A stretch of DNA of 64,000 nt from Cladorrhinum sp. PSN259 (GCA_033725935.1 MU867082.1:464621-528620); one strand, 5' to 3'; shown: positions 1 through 13,113, counted from the stretch's first letter. Translations and numbers: made by a program. The notes: generated by a model not told the origin, from the letters alone.

Positions 1-3000
1 TAATTTACAGCGTAATGGAATATGGTGGTAAGGTGAGGAATTGTGAATAACTCTTCTACCCGAGTGTAAGTGCCGAATTTGTCATTTCATCATCGGGGCG
101 TGGCTTTAGCAAAGAGGGAGCCCCAGCGAGGCAAATATTCTGCACCGGCAGGTTTTTTATCAGATCAGTGCAAGAAGGAAAAACGGAACTGAGAAGTCAA
201 AAATTAAAAATTGTGGGAAATGAAGTTGGGTTGGGCAACAAGAGATGTCGTTCGTCCCTGCCTGATATTGGGTCGATGTCAGAAGAAGCACGGTGGACCG
301 TGCATTTGGTGGCCCACTTGCCACACCCACTGGCAACCGAATGATCTGCAGGCGTTCCGGGGTCGTGGCTGGTTTCTGGCTCAGCCACACCATGTGGCAC
401 GCGTGGCTCATTTCGCCGGTTTTACTCGGGAAATGCTGGAACCAGACGCTCGGGATTTTTGGAGTCTTGTCCAACCTGAGCACATGCCTGAGAAACAAGG
501 GAGCCATGAGAGAGATGACTCCACTCTAGAAGCGACCCTGGAATTCTCCGTTTGCTGGATCATTTGTGGCCTGTGCATTGGTGTCTGCACAACAGACAGA
601 TGTCCACCACTACCTACCCGTACCCGTTGCAGCGTTTGACCGGAGCATGGCTCTGCTGCAAAAGGCAAAGCGCACATGCACGCACTTTGGCTTCTAAATG
701 AACATATTTTTGCTTCCAGCTTCTATCCATGATCCATAGAAGCATGTCCACAGTTCAGCAGCACCGGGAGGGAATTGCACAGTGTAAGAGCGACGAGTCG
801 AGATCACTGGCTTCATCAGCGCCAAATATGTCCGACATCTGGATAGAAATTCCCACACCGCTGACGAATAGACACCCGACCCGTTTGCGAGTGGTCTCCT
901 ATTGGTTCCAGGCTCTCCGCTCGTGAGGGCTCCCTCCCACTAGGTGTACGTTCGGAATACGCGGCCGGGGGGCAACCGGCGTTGATGATGCCAGCTGACC
1001 GAGACTCCCTCTCATGGTAGTCCATATCACTGGTCAAGGTAAAAATCCTGAGTGGTATTCAGCTGAGCCATGAGAAAGAAAACTAGTCGCATGGCCGTTT
1101 CGACCCATCTTCCATCTTTCACATGTAATTAGAAGTGGAAGGTGGTGGGATGGCTGAATGGCGCGATGTACCGATGGCACAACGATGCGACAAAAATTTT
1201 TTTCTGTTTCCCTGTCAAAAGTTGCGGTCACGGTCGCCCGGTGAGAAGCAAGGAGAAATCCTGCCAGCACTAACGAGTTGGAGATTAGCGACACCGCCGT
1301 TCATCACTCTTGGCCTGTCGAAGCTGGCCTATCGAAGCGACATCGCCGTCGCATAGGTGAACCAGAACGGATAAGGGTCAACTTGCAACATTCCTCTCGC
1401 AGCTTGTTCCCGCTTCCGATGCCGTGATCTTGACCCTCTTGTTCTGCAATATTCCCCTCTACGCTCAACGGTATTGGACAACGATATCGTCAATTTTTGC
1501 GAATTTCTCAATTTTTGTGGGCATTGACGCGCTGCGTCAGAGTTGGATGCCAGGGGGGGTGGTCCGGCTACGGTCTGCTTCGCCGTCTGATACGCTGCCG
1601 CGCCGGACTTTCACACTTCATCTTCCATTCTTCCTGCCTGGCATAAAGTCTTTTGCGCATATGCAGCAGGGAATACCCATCCCTCCGGCCGTTTCCTGTT
1701 GCTTTGAAAATGTCGGTGGGAGCCAGAACAGATGCGCAATCGGTTGAATCTGTTCCATATCCGTTGGTAAAGTGCCTACCGAGAAGGAAAGTTTTTCTTT
1801 GGGATGCTTCAAGCAGGGAACAAGATCCAGGATCCATTCACCTTGCGACCTGTTTGGTAATGGCGTGGGAATGAACGGGCCAGTCAACGTCCGGCGGGTC
1901 CCAAGAGCAAAGACAGCATTGGCGGGTTCCATTCGACGACGGCTCAGAGATCAATCGGGGACCCAGTCTTGTGCAGCCAGACATGCTCCCGAACAAGGCC
2001 CATTGGCCATTCAGCGGTCAGCACCAAAACAGCCTGCTTGATATTGGACATCAACGCAGCAAGGGCAATGGGCCCAGCGAACCATTAGGGCAGCGAGGCA
2101 TGAAGCCTACACGGCACTCCCCCTCCATCCCGTGACTCACCGTTGCCCATAGGGCAGACAAGACGGATAGAAAACGGGAAACAAAGCAAGACAGCGCAAA
2201 CGAGAAGAGATACGAGAGAATAGGAGAAGGGGGGAGGCGATTTCCCCCTTTCCCCGGAGGGAGGGACAGCTTTCTTCTGTGTGAAATGAAATCGCATTGG
2301 CCCAAAGAAAAAATTTTCGTTGTGTGTGCCGAAAAAAGAGTAGCAAATCAATCAAAAGCCAATGCGGAAGGTTGAAGGGGGTGTCGCCGGGGGTTGTGTG
2401 CCGTGCTTGACCAGGGTGTGTAAGACACGAGAAGACCAGGAGGGTGTGTGTTTTTCTAGAAGAGAAAAAAAAAAGAAAAATCGCATCCGGGTTTGCCAGG
2501 GAAACTTGGACATCCGCCAAGCCCAGCCAAGTCTCGACCGGACCGGACAAGGTGAAGGGAGGTGTGTGCTCAAGCTGATGGGCGCTAGAATAACAAGCCC
2601 GAGTGTGATGATACCTTGTCTCGTGCATGAAGGATTGTCCTCTTGCAAGCATGAATTTTAGTGTAGCTTGACGGTGCCGCGATACTGTGAGGGGCACACC
2701 ACGGTGAAGCTGTTTGCGAAGGACACGGTGAGCGGAGATAATGATGAACAGGGTCCGGACCATCCAGGATAATCTGATCGTGTGCGTGTAATAAGCTGAT
2801 CAAGGATAAAAGGAACGTCGGGTGAGAATGAAGCCCATGGGTGGAAGTCTTGGCCGAACCAAGGATTGGACACCTCGCGGAAGTTTACCTGCATTAGCGG
2901 AGGCATGTTAAAAACGTGTTATTAGTGAATGCAAAGGAGATGGGATGGTGATCGTAATGGTTCATCCTGGGGAGAATCTGCCATGCCGTTTCTCGAGGCT

Positions 3001-5741
3001 ATTGAAGTCGCACGGCCTCTATATGGGCTGTATGTCGGTACCGGTAGATTGATTGACGGTAACACGGCTTGCGCGGCAGACGATGTTTGCCAGGAATGGT
3101 TATAGTGATCTGAAAGTTCTCGACACGAGGTCGCACACAAATTTTCTGCCGACAGAAACAGAAGAGGCGGGCAACGCGACGTTGGCCAGGACGGCGGCCA
3201 GGAGGGCGATTGGAACGGAGAGTCGGAATTAGGTGAAGAGTATGGCCGATCGAGTATGACAAAGCCTTGGTTATCAATCATCCATCGCCATCCATCTTTC
3301 TGCATCGGCAATCCTCCAGCAAGAAGTTTGTCGTTGTTTATGGCCGAGCGAATGGTCGAGGCCTGGTTGGAATCCATCCCATTCGCCAATTCGAGTCGAA
3401 CGGATGGGAACAAGGAAGCGATAGCGAAAGGGACCCTGGCTATTATCGAAAGCCCCCAGTCAGTTGGTCAGTCGACGGCCAGGACTCGGGAGGGACTGGC
3501 ATTGATGAAGGGCACCAAAGGCGGCATTAATTATTGCTGTGAAAATTCGAGATGGGATGGAAAATAGCAAGATAAAAAAATAAAATAAAAGCAAGACAGT
3601 GATGACGGACAATATCTTTCCGCAGAAAATGGGTTCCGTGAATTTATTGGAATTATGGCATGATTGGCCACAGTTAACGGCCATCTGCAAGTCCCCCCAG
3701 ATCCCCCACTCCAACGGGCTGCAGGTTGATGCACCCGCGGGGGACACGTGAATGAACGCCTTCCACCAGTCCCGCGAACTGCCAGGTGGAATCTCTCGAA
3801 CAGAGCTCTGGACCTCTGGTTACTCTTTGCTTGGCAACCCCGGATTTCCCACATCGACACCATGCTCGTTCTAACCCATATTCACGATGGCCACATGATA
3901 CCTGTGAGGTGTGATGTGCATTGTTTTTCCTTTGCTTTGCTTGCTTCTCAACCCCGCATCTCGATGCATATTGAGCTATCTCTTCCCCTCATCTTCGCCT
4001 GGACCCAGGTGACGTGAGGGGTTGCAACCTGTCTGCATGGTGGCAAGTCAAACGCAATCCTGTTGTTGCCTTTCGCATCGTTTAAACTCCAAACACCTCC
4101 CACCACTCACTGCTGAGAGCTCCGTGAACCGCCCGTGACTCTTTCAGAGCACAAGCCTGCTATTTACTTTACCACCAATAACCACCAGCTTACGGAGATG
4201 GTGACGTCCTCTACTTGCCGCCTTCGTTCTTGAAAGACTCGGCTCGTTGCTCGCCACAGCCCGTTTGGATGGTATCTGAGTTCCCGTGCCCAGAGGGAAT
4301 GCTCATCGCTTTGCCCATGCTCACATATTTCACAGCTCGGTGAGTTCGGCCGCACTGGTGTGAGTCGCTTCGAGAACATCTCCCAACAATTCGCTACGAG
4401 CAAGGTACCCCTCGACATGACAAGCGACGGACCTGCCCATCTCGATGTCATAGCCTTGTCCATTTGATGCTCAGCAACACCGCCGACCGGTCGAGTCACA
4501 AGCAAACCACCATCCATACATACACTACACGTACAATCCATTCCCGCCCTTCCGGGGATCCTCCCCAGCCTTTTCTCAACACCGCAGACGATATTCATGA
4601 AAAAATTTTCACCGGGCCGTTGGGAAACTTGAAATGAACCAACCCTTGTTGTCGACGCGACGTTGGACAGCCTCCTTGGAATCATTCCCAGTCATTGTGC
4701 GGCCCAATTTCGCTTAACCATCCAGACGTGAATCCGGACCCCTTCCGTTTTTGCAAATTTCTTTCCTCTGTCCATTTGTCGCTCAGGAAAAAGGTCTGGA
4801 TGTGATTCATCCTCTCAACATTTGCCGTCAAATGTGATTGTGGATTGTGGCTCTCCGTTACCGACGAAGAAAGCCTCTCGACCTTCGTTCACTCCTCCTG
4901 CAGATACGGAACTACTGGCTGCAAGAATTGGAAAACGGCCCGGGGATGCACCCAGAGGAAACACTCCAACAGGCAGCGGAGTTCATTGGCCGAAAGGCGG
5001 GACCGTGCTTCATCCTTGGCACACACAGTGTCAAGAATCCTGTGGTGACTTCTCGTCCATGCTGACAAGGGTCCCTTGTCAGCGCAGGGATCAAGGAGTC
5101 ACCCTATCTACACCCCTCCCCTCCATCAGCCACTCGAGTAAATTCAATGACAGGGGAGCGGGTTTTCACAATTTGTGACCAGGCCCCCCCTGGCATTACG
5201 CTTTTCCCTCTTGGTCTCACTACCCGTTCTCCCCTCCCTGTGCACACACTCGTCGCGGAAACCTGCTTTAAAGCTGACCAACTCCCACAACTTTTTTTCC
5301 CCTCCACTGTTGGCTTTGCCAAAATCTATGCACAAACTTTTCACGTCGCCGATCGGCCTCCAAACGATTACCAAGCAACCTTATTTTTTCCCTGGACCAC
5401 GATAGAGTCTAGACATACCCTTCCAGAATCATCGAGGTCGCCATCGACTTTGATGCCTAATTCTCCAAAGAGGAGATATATTTCCCATATTGCTTGAGAT
5501 GCTCTGCAGAAGAATACTCACTTCCTTTCTTCCTACCGATCACAGACCAACGAGGTGACTAGCCGTCACTTTCTAAAGCGTTTCGCCATCAGCGCATTGA
5601 GCACATCAATTGTCGACTGAACACGACAGCAATCAGGACTCTTCTCGCAGCGGGTGGGAGGAGATTTGGAGAGAGAGGACTTTCGAAAAAGATTTACGAG
5701 TGTTTTTGATGTCTCGGAGGACATCGCAAGAGCCTGAAATC
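1..5741. other. Left intergenic/promoter region, no supported gene
   Basis: No open frame here looks like protein. The longest ones (211-639 plus, 2137-2763 minus, 4164-4685 minus) are short, rich in Cys, His, Trp and Arg, and include homopolymer-derived runs. The last 1 kb before the first gene is pyrimidine-rich, which is usual for promoters and leaders in Sordariales. I see no tRNA, no inverted-repeat element and no tandem array of note. Confidence 0.6.
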
Positions 5742-6974
5742 ATGGCAACTTTCTCATCGCCCTACGGCTCAACTCCCGCGCAGGAATATTTCTTCGACGA
5801 CAAGAAGTTCCCCAGCCCATCGCAAACCCCATCGCCCCGCGGAACTCCCGCCTTCTACTACGGTGCCACTCCTCAGCGCCCCGCGACCCGCGCCCACTTC
5901 CGCAACACGAGCACCACCGGCTTCACCAGCAGCAGGGAGAGCAGCGCCTATCCTAGCCCTCGTGAACCGTCATTCTCTCCTCGATATACGAGCGACGGTA
6001 CCTACGCCACTGCTAATGTGAGTTCTTCGCGATCGCGAAAGCCAAGTTCTTCCGGACCGTCTCCTACGAAGGAGCGTCGCAAGTCATTTTCTCATTATCG
6101 GGGTTCGTCTCCAAACATGGAGTCGGACGAGGAGCTCATCGAGGTCGATGGCGTCATCTACCGCCTGTCAGCCAAATCGTCAAAGACGCGGCCAAGCGAC
6201 TACTTTACTGTCAACGCTGGTGGGCACGGAACTGATTACCACTACTATAAGCAGGGCGGTCCTTACTTCGAAAGACAACCCGGGTTTGCGTCTCCCCGAT
6301 TTGATGCGGATCGCAGACCCGTCGGTGCCCACGCCCGCCGCAGTTCAACCTCGGTGCCGCAACGGCCTCAGACCGCCCGGCCCCCCAGTTCCCAGCACAA
6401 GAAGCCCCCACCACCCCCGGTAGCCCGCCAGGCCACGGCAGAGGATGCCAAGCGGCACAGGATCCCCGTCGGGTACTCGCTCAAGAACTGGGACCCTACC
6501 GAGGAACCCATCATGCTTCTCGGCTCCGTCTTTGATGCCAACTCCCTTGGAAAGTGGATCTACGACTGGACCGTCTACCACCATGGACCATCCCAGCCCA
6601 TCTCGGACATGGCCGGCGAACTTTGGCTCCTTCTCATCCAACTGGCCGGAAAGATCAAGCGTGCTGAGGAGTCCATTCCCAAGATCCGTTCCCAGGAAAA
6701 CAAGGAGATGGTCGAGGAGTTCATCGAGGCCGGCGAGCGCCTCACCGACAAGCTCCGCAAGCTCCTCAAGGCTTGCGAGGCTCCCATGCTCCGTGCCAAG
6801 CAGCAACGCAAGGATGCCCAGCTCGGCAAGAATGCCGGTGTTGAGTTCGTCGAGACCCTCTTTGGAGTTGACCGTGAGCTTGAGAAGACTGAGCGTTTCA
6901 TGCAATCTGTCCGTCTCTGGAACTTGCGTTTTGACACCAACTGCGAGGATATCATCAGGAAGCCGACTGTGTAA
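5742..6974 (+). CDS. Conserved fungal protein of unknown function, Ser/Pro-rich N-terminus with helical C-terminal domain
   Basis: Single exon of 411 aa. I do not recognise a named family. The first half is rich in Ser, Pro, Tyr and Arg, with many SPR/TPSP sites that look like proline-directed phosphorylation targets, and is probably disordered. A Pro tract (KKPPPPPV) sits near residue 225. From about residue 240 to the end the protein becomes ordered and helical, with a motif like GYSLKNWDPTEEPIMLLGSV, then conserved-looking Trp/Tyr residues and a charged helix ending in DTNCEDIIRKPTV. The frame is open upstream to a TTG at 5610, with an in-frame ATG at 5709. The ATG at 5742 was chosen because it has A at -3 and G at +4, while 5709 has a poor context. 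A (CA)n tract lies in the 3' region at about 7045-7075. The function is not inferable from sequence. Confidence 0.85.
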   Translation: MATFSSPYGSTPAQEYFFDDKKFPSPSQTPSPRGTPAFYYGATPQRPATRAHFRNTSTTGFTSSRESSAYPSPREPSFSPRYTSDGTYATANVSSSRSRKPSSSGPSPTKERRKSFSHYRGSSPNMESDEELIEVDGVIYRLSAKSSKTRPSDYFTVNAGGHGTDYHYYKQGGPYFERQPGFASPRFDADRRPVGAHARRSSTSVPQRPQTARPPSSQHKKPPPPPVARQATAEDAKRHRIPVGYSLKNWDPTEEPIMLLGSVFDANSLGKWIYDWTVYHHGPSQPISDMAGELWLLLIQLAGKIKRAEESIPKIRSQENKEMVEEFIEAGERLTDKLRKLLKACEAPMLRAKQQRKDAQLGKNAGVEFVETLFGVDRELEKTERFMQSVRLWNLRFDTNCEDIIRKPTV

Positions 6975-7043
6975 ATTTACTCATCATACCTCTCCGTCAT
7001 CATCGGCCTCCTTCCTCACTACCTTACATCACGCCACATCACA

Positions 7044-7044
<1 letters not shown>

Positions 7045-7075
<31 letters not shown>
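7045..7075. repeat. (CA)n microsatellite
   Basis: About fifteen CA units about 70 bp downstream of the stop of the preceding gene, likely within its 3' UTR. Confidence 0.9.
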
Positions 7076-7079
<4 letters not shown>

Positions 7080-8376
7080 TTATAACAAACCAACAAAACC
7101 CAAAAATGGAGTTTCAATAACGCCAGGTTGTACGATATGATCTCTTTGCCGAATCTTGGTCATCTGGTCATTTATACAGAGGGATTTTTCTCTCATTAAA
7201 GATGGGGTCGGGAGCAGTCCCGGAAAACAATGTCGTCGTCATCGGCACTTTCTATTTATCGATACCCAAATAACAATACCCCACAGAAGGCCGGATGGGA
7301 TATGATTACAGAATAACGGTGGGAGATGGAGATGGAAAAAGTTTTTTTTTTCTTTTTATGGATATCACGGAATGTATGGAGGACTTTTGCTCTTTTTAAT
7401 TGTTTGACTCTCAAAAGGATAAGGGATGGGTTTCTTGTAAAAGGCAATATTTGTTACGCCGCCCCACTCCCAGTTTAATGCTGTCTGTTATTTCTTTTAC
7501 TCTTTGGGTTACGGTCGCTGTGCGGTACCTCACTCACTACTTTTTTTTTGCTCTTTTACAAGTTTGTACAACAGTGTCCTCTTACAATTACTAGTGAGGC
7601 ACACTTTTCTTTTTATGTACTATTTCTTTTCCGTCATTTCTTTTCTCCTCTGGGTTCTTCTCACAGGATGGATATACCCCTCTTAGTTTTAGGTTATTTT
7701 TTGGACACAAGCAAGATAGAATTAGTTTACTGCTATTGAATTAGAGATGGAATTTCTGGGTTCATTCTACAAAGAACTTGGTACAATTTTGCACTGTACG
7801 TGACTTGAAACAAAATTTACGATTCTCAACACATTTCCAGCAACATTCCTTTGAATCCTTGATCGCGGCACAGAACGCACACAGTTTTTTTATTATTTGT
7901 TTCAGAAATATCAGCAAATGGGAATTTGAAGATTTTTTTTTTCTTGGTGGAAAAAAATTGTGTGCTGTGCATGTTTCTTGATTTCCTTTTGCCGGCGGCA
8001 ACGACATGTGTCCCCAAAACCCTAAAACCTATGTATGTGCCCCCTTCTCACCAACCAGCATTCCGATCATTCCGATCATTCCCGACGGCACGAATCCTTT
8101 TTTCTTTCTTTTTTTTATTTTTTATTTTTTATTTTTTCTTTCCGTATCACATAAAAGCCTGCGCCTCATTTCGTAATTTGGGGGGGTTTTTTTTTTTCAA
8201 AAGAAAAGAAAAAAATATAATGTCAGACGAAACAGGGGGGGATTGCAACAAAACGCCTTTATTCTCAATAGTCGATGTTTCTGTGTCAAGGGTCAGGGGG
8301 TTACCCACCCCCGGCCTGGTTTGAGGGAATTCCGTGTAAGTGAAAGCATCCTTGGTCGTCGGTCACAAGAAGAGAC

Positions 8377-8412
8377 GGGATGGGATGGGATGGGATGGGA
8401 TGGGATGGGATG
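8377..8412. repeat. (GGGAT)n tandem repeat
   Basis: About seven head-to-tail copies of GGGAT, the last one diverged (GAGAT). The regularly spaced G triplets on the plus strand could fold as a G-quadruplex. Confidence 0.9.
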
Positions 8413-8842
8413 AGATGGATGTCAAAGGTGGTTGTGTCAATTGTGGAAATTCATTATCTGCAGCAACACTGGGAACATATGTACATGTACCAACCATTAA
8501 ACTGTATGTACCGTTCGTTTTGTGAGAATGAAAGTTCAAGAACCAAAAAAAATTGCCATAATATTTTGTTTTCCTGTCAAAGTGGAATAATAAACACCGG
8601 AGGTAAAAGGTCACTTAACTGCGTTATCTACGCGCGGGTCGTGGGTTTGCGGGATAATGGAAAAAGGATGTTTACATCATCATTAGACGAAATAATACCT
8701 CTCTTTCCGATGAGTGTGTGTGGGAAGCATGGATATCGGTAAAGTGGCTTTTTTTTTTTTTTTGTCTTTTGTGCAGTTTCCGAAGGTGTGTGCGTCTGTG
8801 TGTCGGTCGGCGCTGCTGCACCGTTCTCCGACCTCCGAAGTT

Positions 8843-8864
8843 GCTCTCTCTCTCTCTCTCTCTC
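8843..8864. repeat. (CT)n microsatellite
   Basis: About eleven CT units, close to a poly-T run at about 8742-8763. Confidence 0.85.
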
Positions 8865-9755
8865 CCTCCTGTTTTTCCTTATCTCCATTTCCCCCTGTGT
8901 GCAGATTCATGTTGGTCGCGTAATTGTGGTTTGTCAAAGGACCTTTTTTTTTTCCTTCATGGAAGATTAAGTTTACGGATACTGGCATTTTTTATAACCC
9001 AGGGCTGAGATCATTGTATGCATTCCTCCCGTTTCCCCTGTTTTTAAACGGGCCGTGGCAGATGGAGTAGTATTAAAAAAGATGGGATGAGAAAAAGAAA
9101 TCCAATAATACAAGGACTAAGATGTTACCCACCCTGATGATTCCTCTTCCGTGGACTTGATCTGACATGACGAACGGGACACGTTTTTGAACTTTTTGGA
9201 AAAGTGGAAAATGCAAACGGCCGCTAAATATTTACGGGTACGCGGGAAGGGTGGAAGAGTACAGTAGCTTCCATGGAAAGGAAGGGTGGGATTGAGAAAC
9301 CCCGAGTTCCTTTACGATTACGATCTATAAAGTGGATGTCGTCTCAGCCTTCAATCACGAACGAATTGGATAAAGTGTTTGGAAGTGTTGCCGAAGAAGG
9401 AAGGCAAAATGTTTTTACGAGGGAGTGTTGAACGAGCGGCGTTAACCTTGGACAGATGTGTGAATGGTGCTCATGTCAGCAATTGGAGGTTTGACAAAAA
9501 GCGAACAAGTTTATGGGATTCTTGTTAAACGCAAACGGCCTCTGTCCATTGGATTGATCTCGGAACCGCGCCGTAGTTGAAAAGATAACTGTGTACTTTC
9601 TTGCAAAAAGGAAGAGGCGCGGAAATCTAGACTAGCCCCTCACAAGTGAGACAAGACGGGATCCTTAATAGGGTGTGGGAATAAGGAGCTGATGAGGAAG
9701 AAGAAACAACACGCACAAAAAAGAAAGAAATGGCAAAAAAATTCAGCTTTCCTTC

Positions 9756-9776
9756 CACACACACACACACACACAC
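9756..9776. repeat. (CA)n microsatellite
   Basis: About ten CA units immediately next to the end of the coding fossil on the minus strand. Confidence 0.85.
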
Positions 9777-9777
9777 G

Positions 9778-10127
9778 GGATTCACCGTCGGCAGTGTTGA
9801 GGAACGGCGGGTTTTCTGAAACATTTTCCAAGTACATGATCAACGGGACTTGGAAACTGCGAAACAACCTAATCACATCGGTGCCGTCCCGGAACCACGC
9901 ATCCATCGTGGACTGCCCTGCGCTTGGACCACGGAGCTTGGAGGACGTCTCGCAAACAAGCAAAGCCATTTGGTGATCCGCGCGTTCATCAAAGCTTCAC
10001 TGATATCATCCAGGGTCCGGACGGAATGATCCGCCAACTTTTGAGCCTCCTCCTCCAAAAGATTTGGTAGGTTTCGCAGCCGCCGTGCATCGCGAAAATG
10101 CGTCGCCGTGGTTGGTTGCCTTGTCCG
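9778..10127 (-). pseudogene. Possible frameshifted coding fragment
   Basis: Two minus-strand frames abut and together read like one protein. The upstream frame gives a helical, charged stretch containing RRLRNLPNLLEEEAQKLADH and ending near SEALMNA. The downstream frame resumes with DHQMALLVCETSSKLRG, then AWFRDGTDVIRLFRSFQVP, and dissolves into a (CA)n tract near 9776. They are offset by one base at about 9979-9980, so a single-base deletion would explain the break. No start codon or splice sites frame the piece. I do not recognise the family. It could be a gene fossil or a chance pair of open frames. Confidence 0.35.
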
Positions 10128-11639
10128 TCAACCGCTGTGATGGACGTCGTCGCCCCCACCTGGCACAACCTTCACCAACCTTCTCTTTTACACTACTGTC
10201 GACTCATTATATCACATTACACTAAAGAGTACACACTATAGCGACATCACCTATGAGTCTTATGATTCATCTCCAGCGCGTAAAACTTCCAGGTTGTCGC
10301 CTTACGCACACCTTCAGATTCTTCCCTGTCTTTTGTACCCAAGGCATCAACCATCGCTTCCCGCATTTCATCCCATCCATCCCATCCATCCTTCCTTCGT
10401 AAGTTCGCTTCGGTACACACCCTTCCATTTTCCACGCCGCATCCAACAGCATCCGACGCCCCCCGACGCCCATGTGGTTTTTTCTTTCTTTCACCCCTAG
10501 CTGCGGCACAGTCGCAAAGTACGGAGTACGCAAGTAGTGTACACGGCGTTATTGCAGTCGAATCTGTGCGGATCACACACACTAACTGCCGCCGCGACCA
10601 CCGAAGACTACCACGCACTGTACCTCTTGACATTTATACGCCGCAGCGGGTTTGCGGGCCTGTTTTTGAGACCCTATTTTTACACCCCCTCCTCTGTTAT
10701 TACTCCCAGTAGGGCCGATCGATGACGGCGCAGACCAACCGCGTGTTATACTTGAGCTCACTCACTTTACAGTTTGCCTTCCTTCCTTCCTTCATTGGAT
10801 CGAGTGAGTAACACGGCGGGTAAGGCTCGATTGATTCAGAATTGTGAGCAGCCTTGTGAAATGGTTTGTGTGTTACTACGTATAATTGACTTGGACTTGC
10901 TTCAATTGCGATTCAAGTACCACTCGACCTTGGTGAATGGTGTATCACCGTGAAGTGCATTCACCGAGGCACACAGATAATATCCGTAGGTGAAAAGCAC
11001 ACTCCCCCTCCATTATTATATGTACTCGTCCCGTGTTTCCTCCCCCTCCTTTTCGTGCACTTTTACTACCCCCTCATTTGACAGCCTTGAATTTTTCTTT
11101 TCGTTCCCGTCTGGCTTCCCCTCTGTAGCCTTGGGAGCGTGCATCATTCCCGTCCAGTTTTGGGTATCTACATACTGTAGTTTCTCTTTCCCCTCACATT
11201 GGGCATTTCTAGCATTCGGGGTTTTTTTTTAGGCTTGTAATTGCCCAACCACACCACTTCGCGAGGTCCTTTTTCTTTTTTCACTCGGCTTGCATGTATG
11301 GTTTTTATAGGATAATAATATTGTGAAATTGAAAATCATGGTCGTTGGGGCAATCCTCGTCTCTTCGATAAATATTTAAGCAATCAAGTCAAGATCAAGT
11401 CAGCCACTATTTTTCTTTTCTTTTCTTCAAATATATGTCGTTAGTGGCCGTTTTAAGAAAAAAACCCACAGGAATAAAAAAGACGGCTGTGGCTTGCCGC
11501 TGTTTCTTCTTCTTTACTCTAATATGAGTTGAGGAAAAAAAGGTGGTGTCTTCATTTATATTTTTTTAACCTTCTGTTATGTCCATTCTATAGTAACATA
11601 CAGCCTTAAAATATCGCCCTGGCGCGTAGGCGTGCGCAT

Positions 11640-11709
11640 GTGCGTGTGCGTGTGTGTGTGTCGGGTGTGTGTGTGTGTGTGTGTCGGGTGAGTGTGTGTG
11701 TGTGTGTGT
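11640..11709. repeat. (GT)n compound microsatellite
   Basis: GT tract interrupted twice by TCGGGT, about 70 bp long. Confidence 0.9.
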
Positions 11710-12141
11710 TCGCCTAGTAAGTATGGCCGAGAGAATACAGTAAGTAGGTAACGCACTGTGTTACGCTCACTCGCTTTTTTTTTTTTTTTTTTGGCTGTAA
11801 AAACAAGTGAAGTGGTTTGCCCAAAAGTTGGGTGAGTGGTGTTTTTGTAAATATGTTTTTGAACGGGTAAAAAAAAAAAATTTAATCAAGAGTACACAGA
11901 ATGAAATAAAGTTACATGACGATGGGAAAACAATTCTTTGCGCCGCCCGACGCTGCTGCGAGATGGCGTGGGTAAGGCGTAAACAAAACTTACCTTGCGA
12001 ATGGTTATGGTGGCCTGACAATATCGGTCTCTCCTCGTCATTCACCTTCCGGTTGTTGTGTGTGTGCACAGTAAGTAATTCTTGACAAAGTTAAAACGGT
12101 GACCTCGTGAAGTTTAGTTTTCGGGACTGCATGAATTGATG

Positions 12142-12163
12142 GGGCACATGTGCACATGTGCCC
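12142..12163. repeat. 22-bp perfect palindrome with two CACATGTG cores
   Basis: The 22 bases read the same on both strands and consist of two tandem CACATGTG octamers flanked by GGG and CCC. CACATGTG contains the E-box CANNTG, so a bHLH-type site is conceivable. No gene start lies near it. Confidence 0.7.
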
Positions 12164-12756
12164 ATGGGGTCTGGGGGTGGCTATGACAATGATGCAATGA
12201 TTGAATTGGTGCTTCAGCCTTCAGCCTTGTGGGATGAATCAAGATATTGTTTCCTTGAGGCGGGTGAATAGAATGGGGGGGTTTCATGTTCTTCTAGTGG
12301 ATGTAAGTGTAAGGGACGGGAAGGGCTGTGCAAGCAGAGGTTATGTATTCGGTTCGGCAAAAAAGATGTGATTGGAAGAAAGGACAAGGCAAGTTCTTGT
12401 CATACTCGGACTCGGAGGTTCATCAGGATTGGACCCGGTGGATTGGTTGAGGATTCCTTTCGTATGTACGTATTCGATGATTACTTACTGGCTCTCGAAT
12501 TGATGACAACCTCGGTGATGGATTGGATTCTGTGTGGTGAACGATTTTCGGGTCAGCCCCTGATTCAGGGGGATGATGATAATCCGTACCCCGTATACGC
12601 AACATTGACCACCAAATAAACTCGTTTCTCTGTGCGAGATCATCATGCTCAAATCTCCACCGTGGTGATACTGTGCAATATACCGAAAGAAAAGCAGTGT
12701 TCTTTTGTGTGTTCTGTGCAACCATGAATGCCGGCGCATGCTGATGATGATGATGA

Positions 12757-13113
12757 TCAGTCCCAAAAGAGTGATGTGTGGATGAGGGTGCTGACCACCC
12801 ATCTTTCGAGGTCGCACCACAGGCGATAGATTACTGGATTTGGGTGTTCCCCCAGCCGGGCGGCTATCCTCAATAATATGTCGTGCAGCAGTAATTCACA
12901 CACACTTTCCAGCCAATCATATTTCTTTGTGCGAGTGATGGGTGTGTACACCGTCGAACCATTTTGGGATTTCATGTGAGAGTCAAACCAACAGGTTCGT
13001 GTGAGTATTTGCCCTCGCATCGAGATTTTCGTTTCTGGGGGCGATGATGATGTCTCTTGGTAAGCCTGGAGCGTTGGGGACTTGACAGTCTCACGAGGCC
13101 ATTTGGAAGACAT
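12757..13113 (-). CDS. Hypothetical 118-aa open frame
   Basis: ATG-started open frame inside the gene desert. The C-terminal half has the amphipathic, Trp/Leu-rich look of a real protein (for example SVCELLLHDILLRIAARLGE, then YRLWCDLERWVVS), while the N-terminal third is Ser/Thr/Pro-rich. No domain is recognised and no splice sites extend it convincingly. It may be a small lineage-specific gene, a terminal exon of a larger gene, or chance. Confidence 0.3.
   Translation of the reverse strand: MSSKWPRETVKSPTLQAYQETSSSPPETKISMRGQILTRTCWFDSHMKSQNGSTVYTPITRTKKYDWLESVCELLLHDILLRIAARLGEHPNPVIYRLWCDLERWVVSTLIHTSLFWD

Noticed and set aside
2137..2763. 208-codon minus-strand open frame
   Set aside because: Includes translated homopolymers (FLFFFSS) and high Cys/His/Arg composition, and overlaps several similar frames on both strands. 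No domain or splice context.
4164..4685. 173-codon minus-strand open frame
   Set aside because: No recognisable protein character; lies in promoter-like DNA, and other frames there are equally open.
6345..6905. 186-codon minus-strand open frame inside the first gene
   Set aside because: Antisense shadow of the well-supported plus-strand coding sequence.
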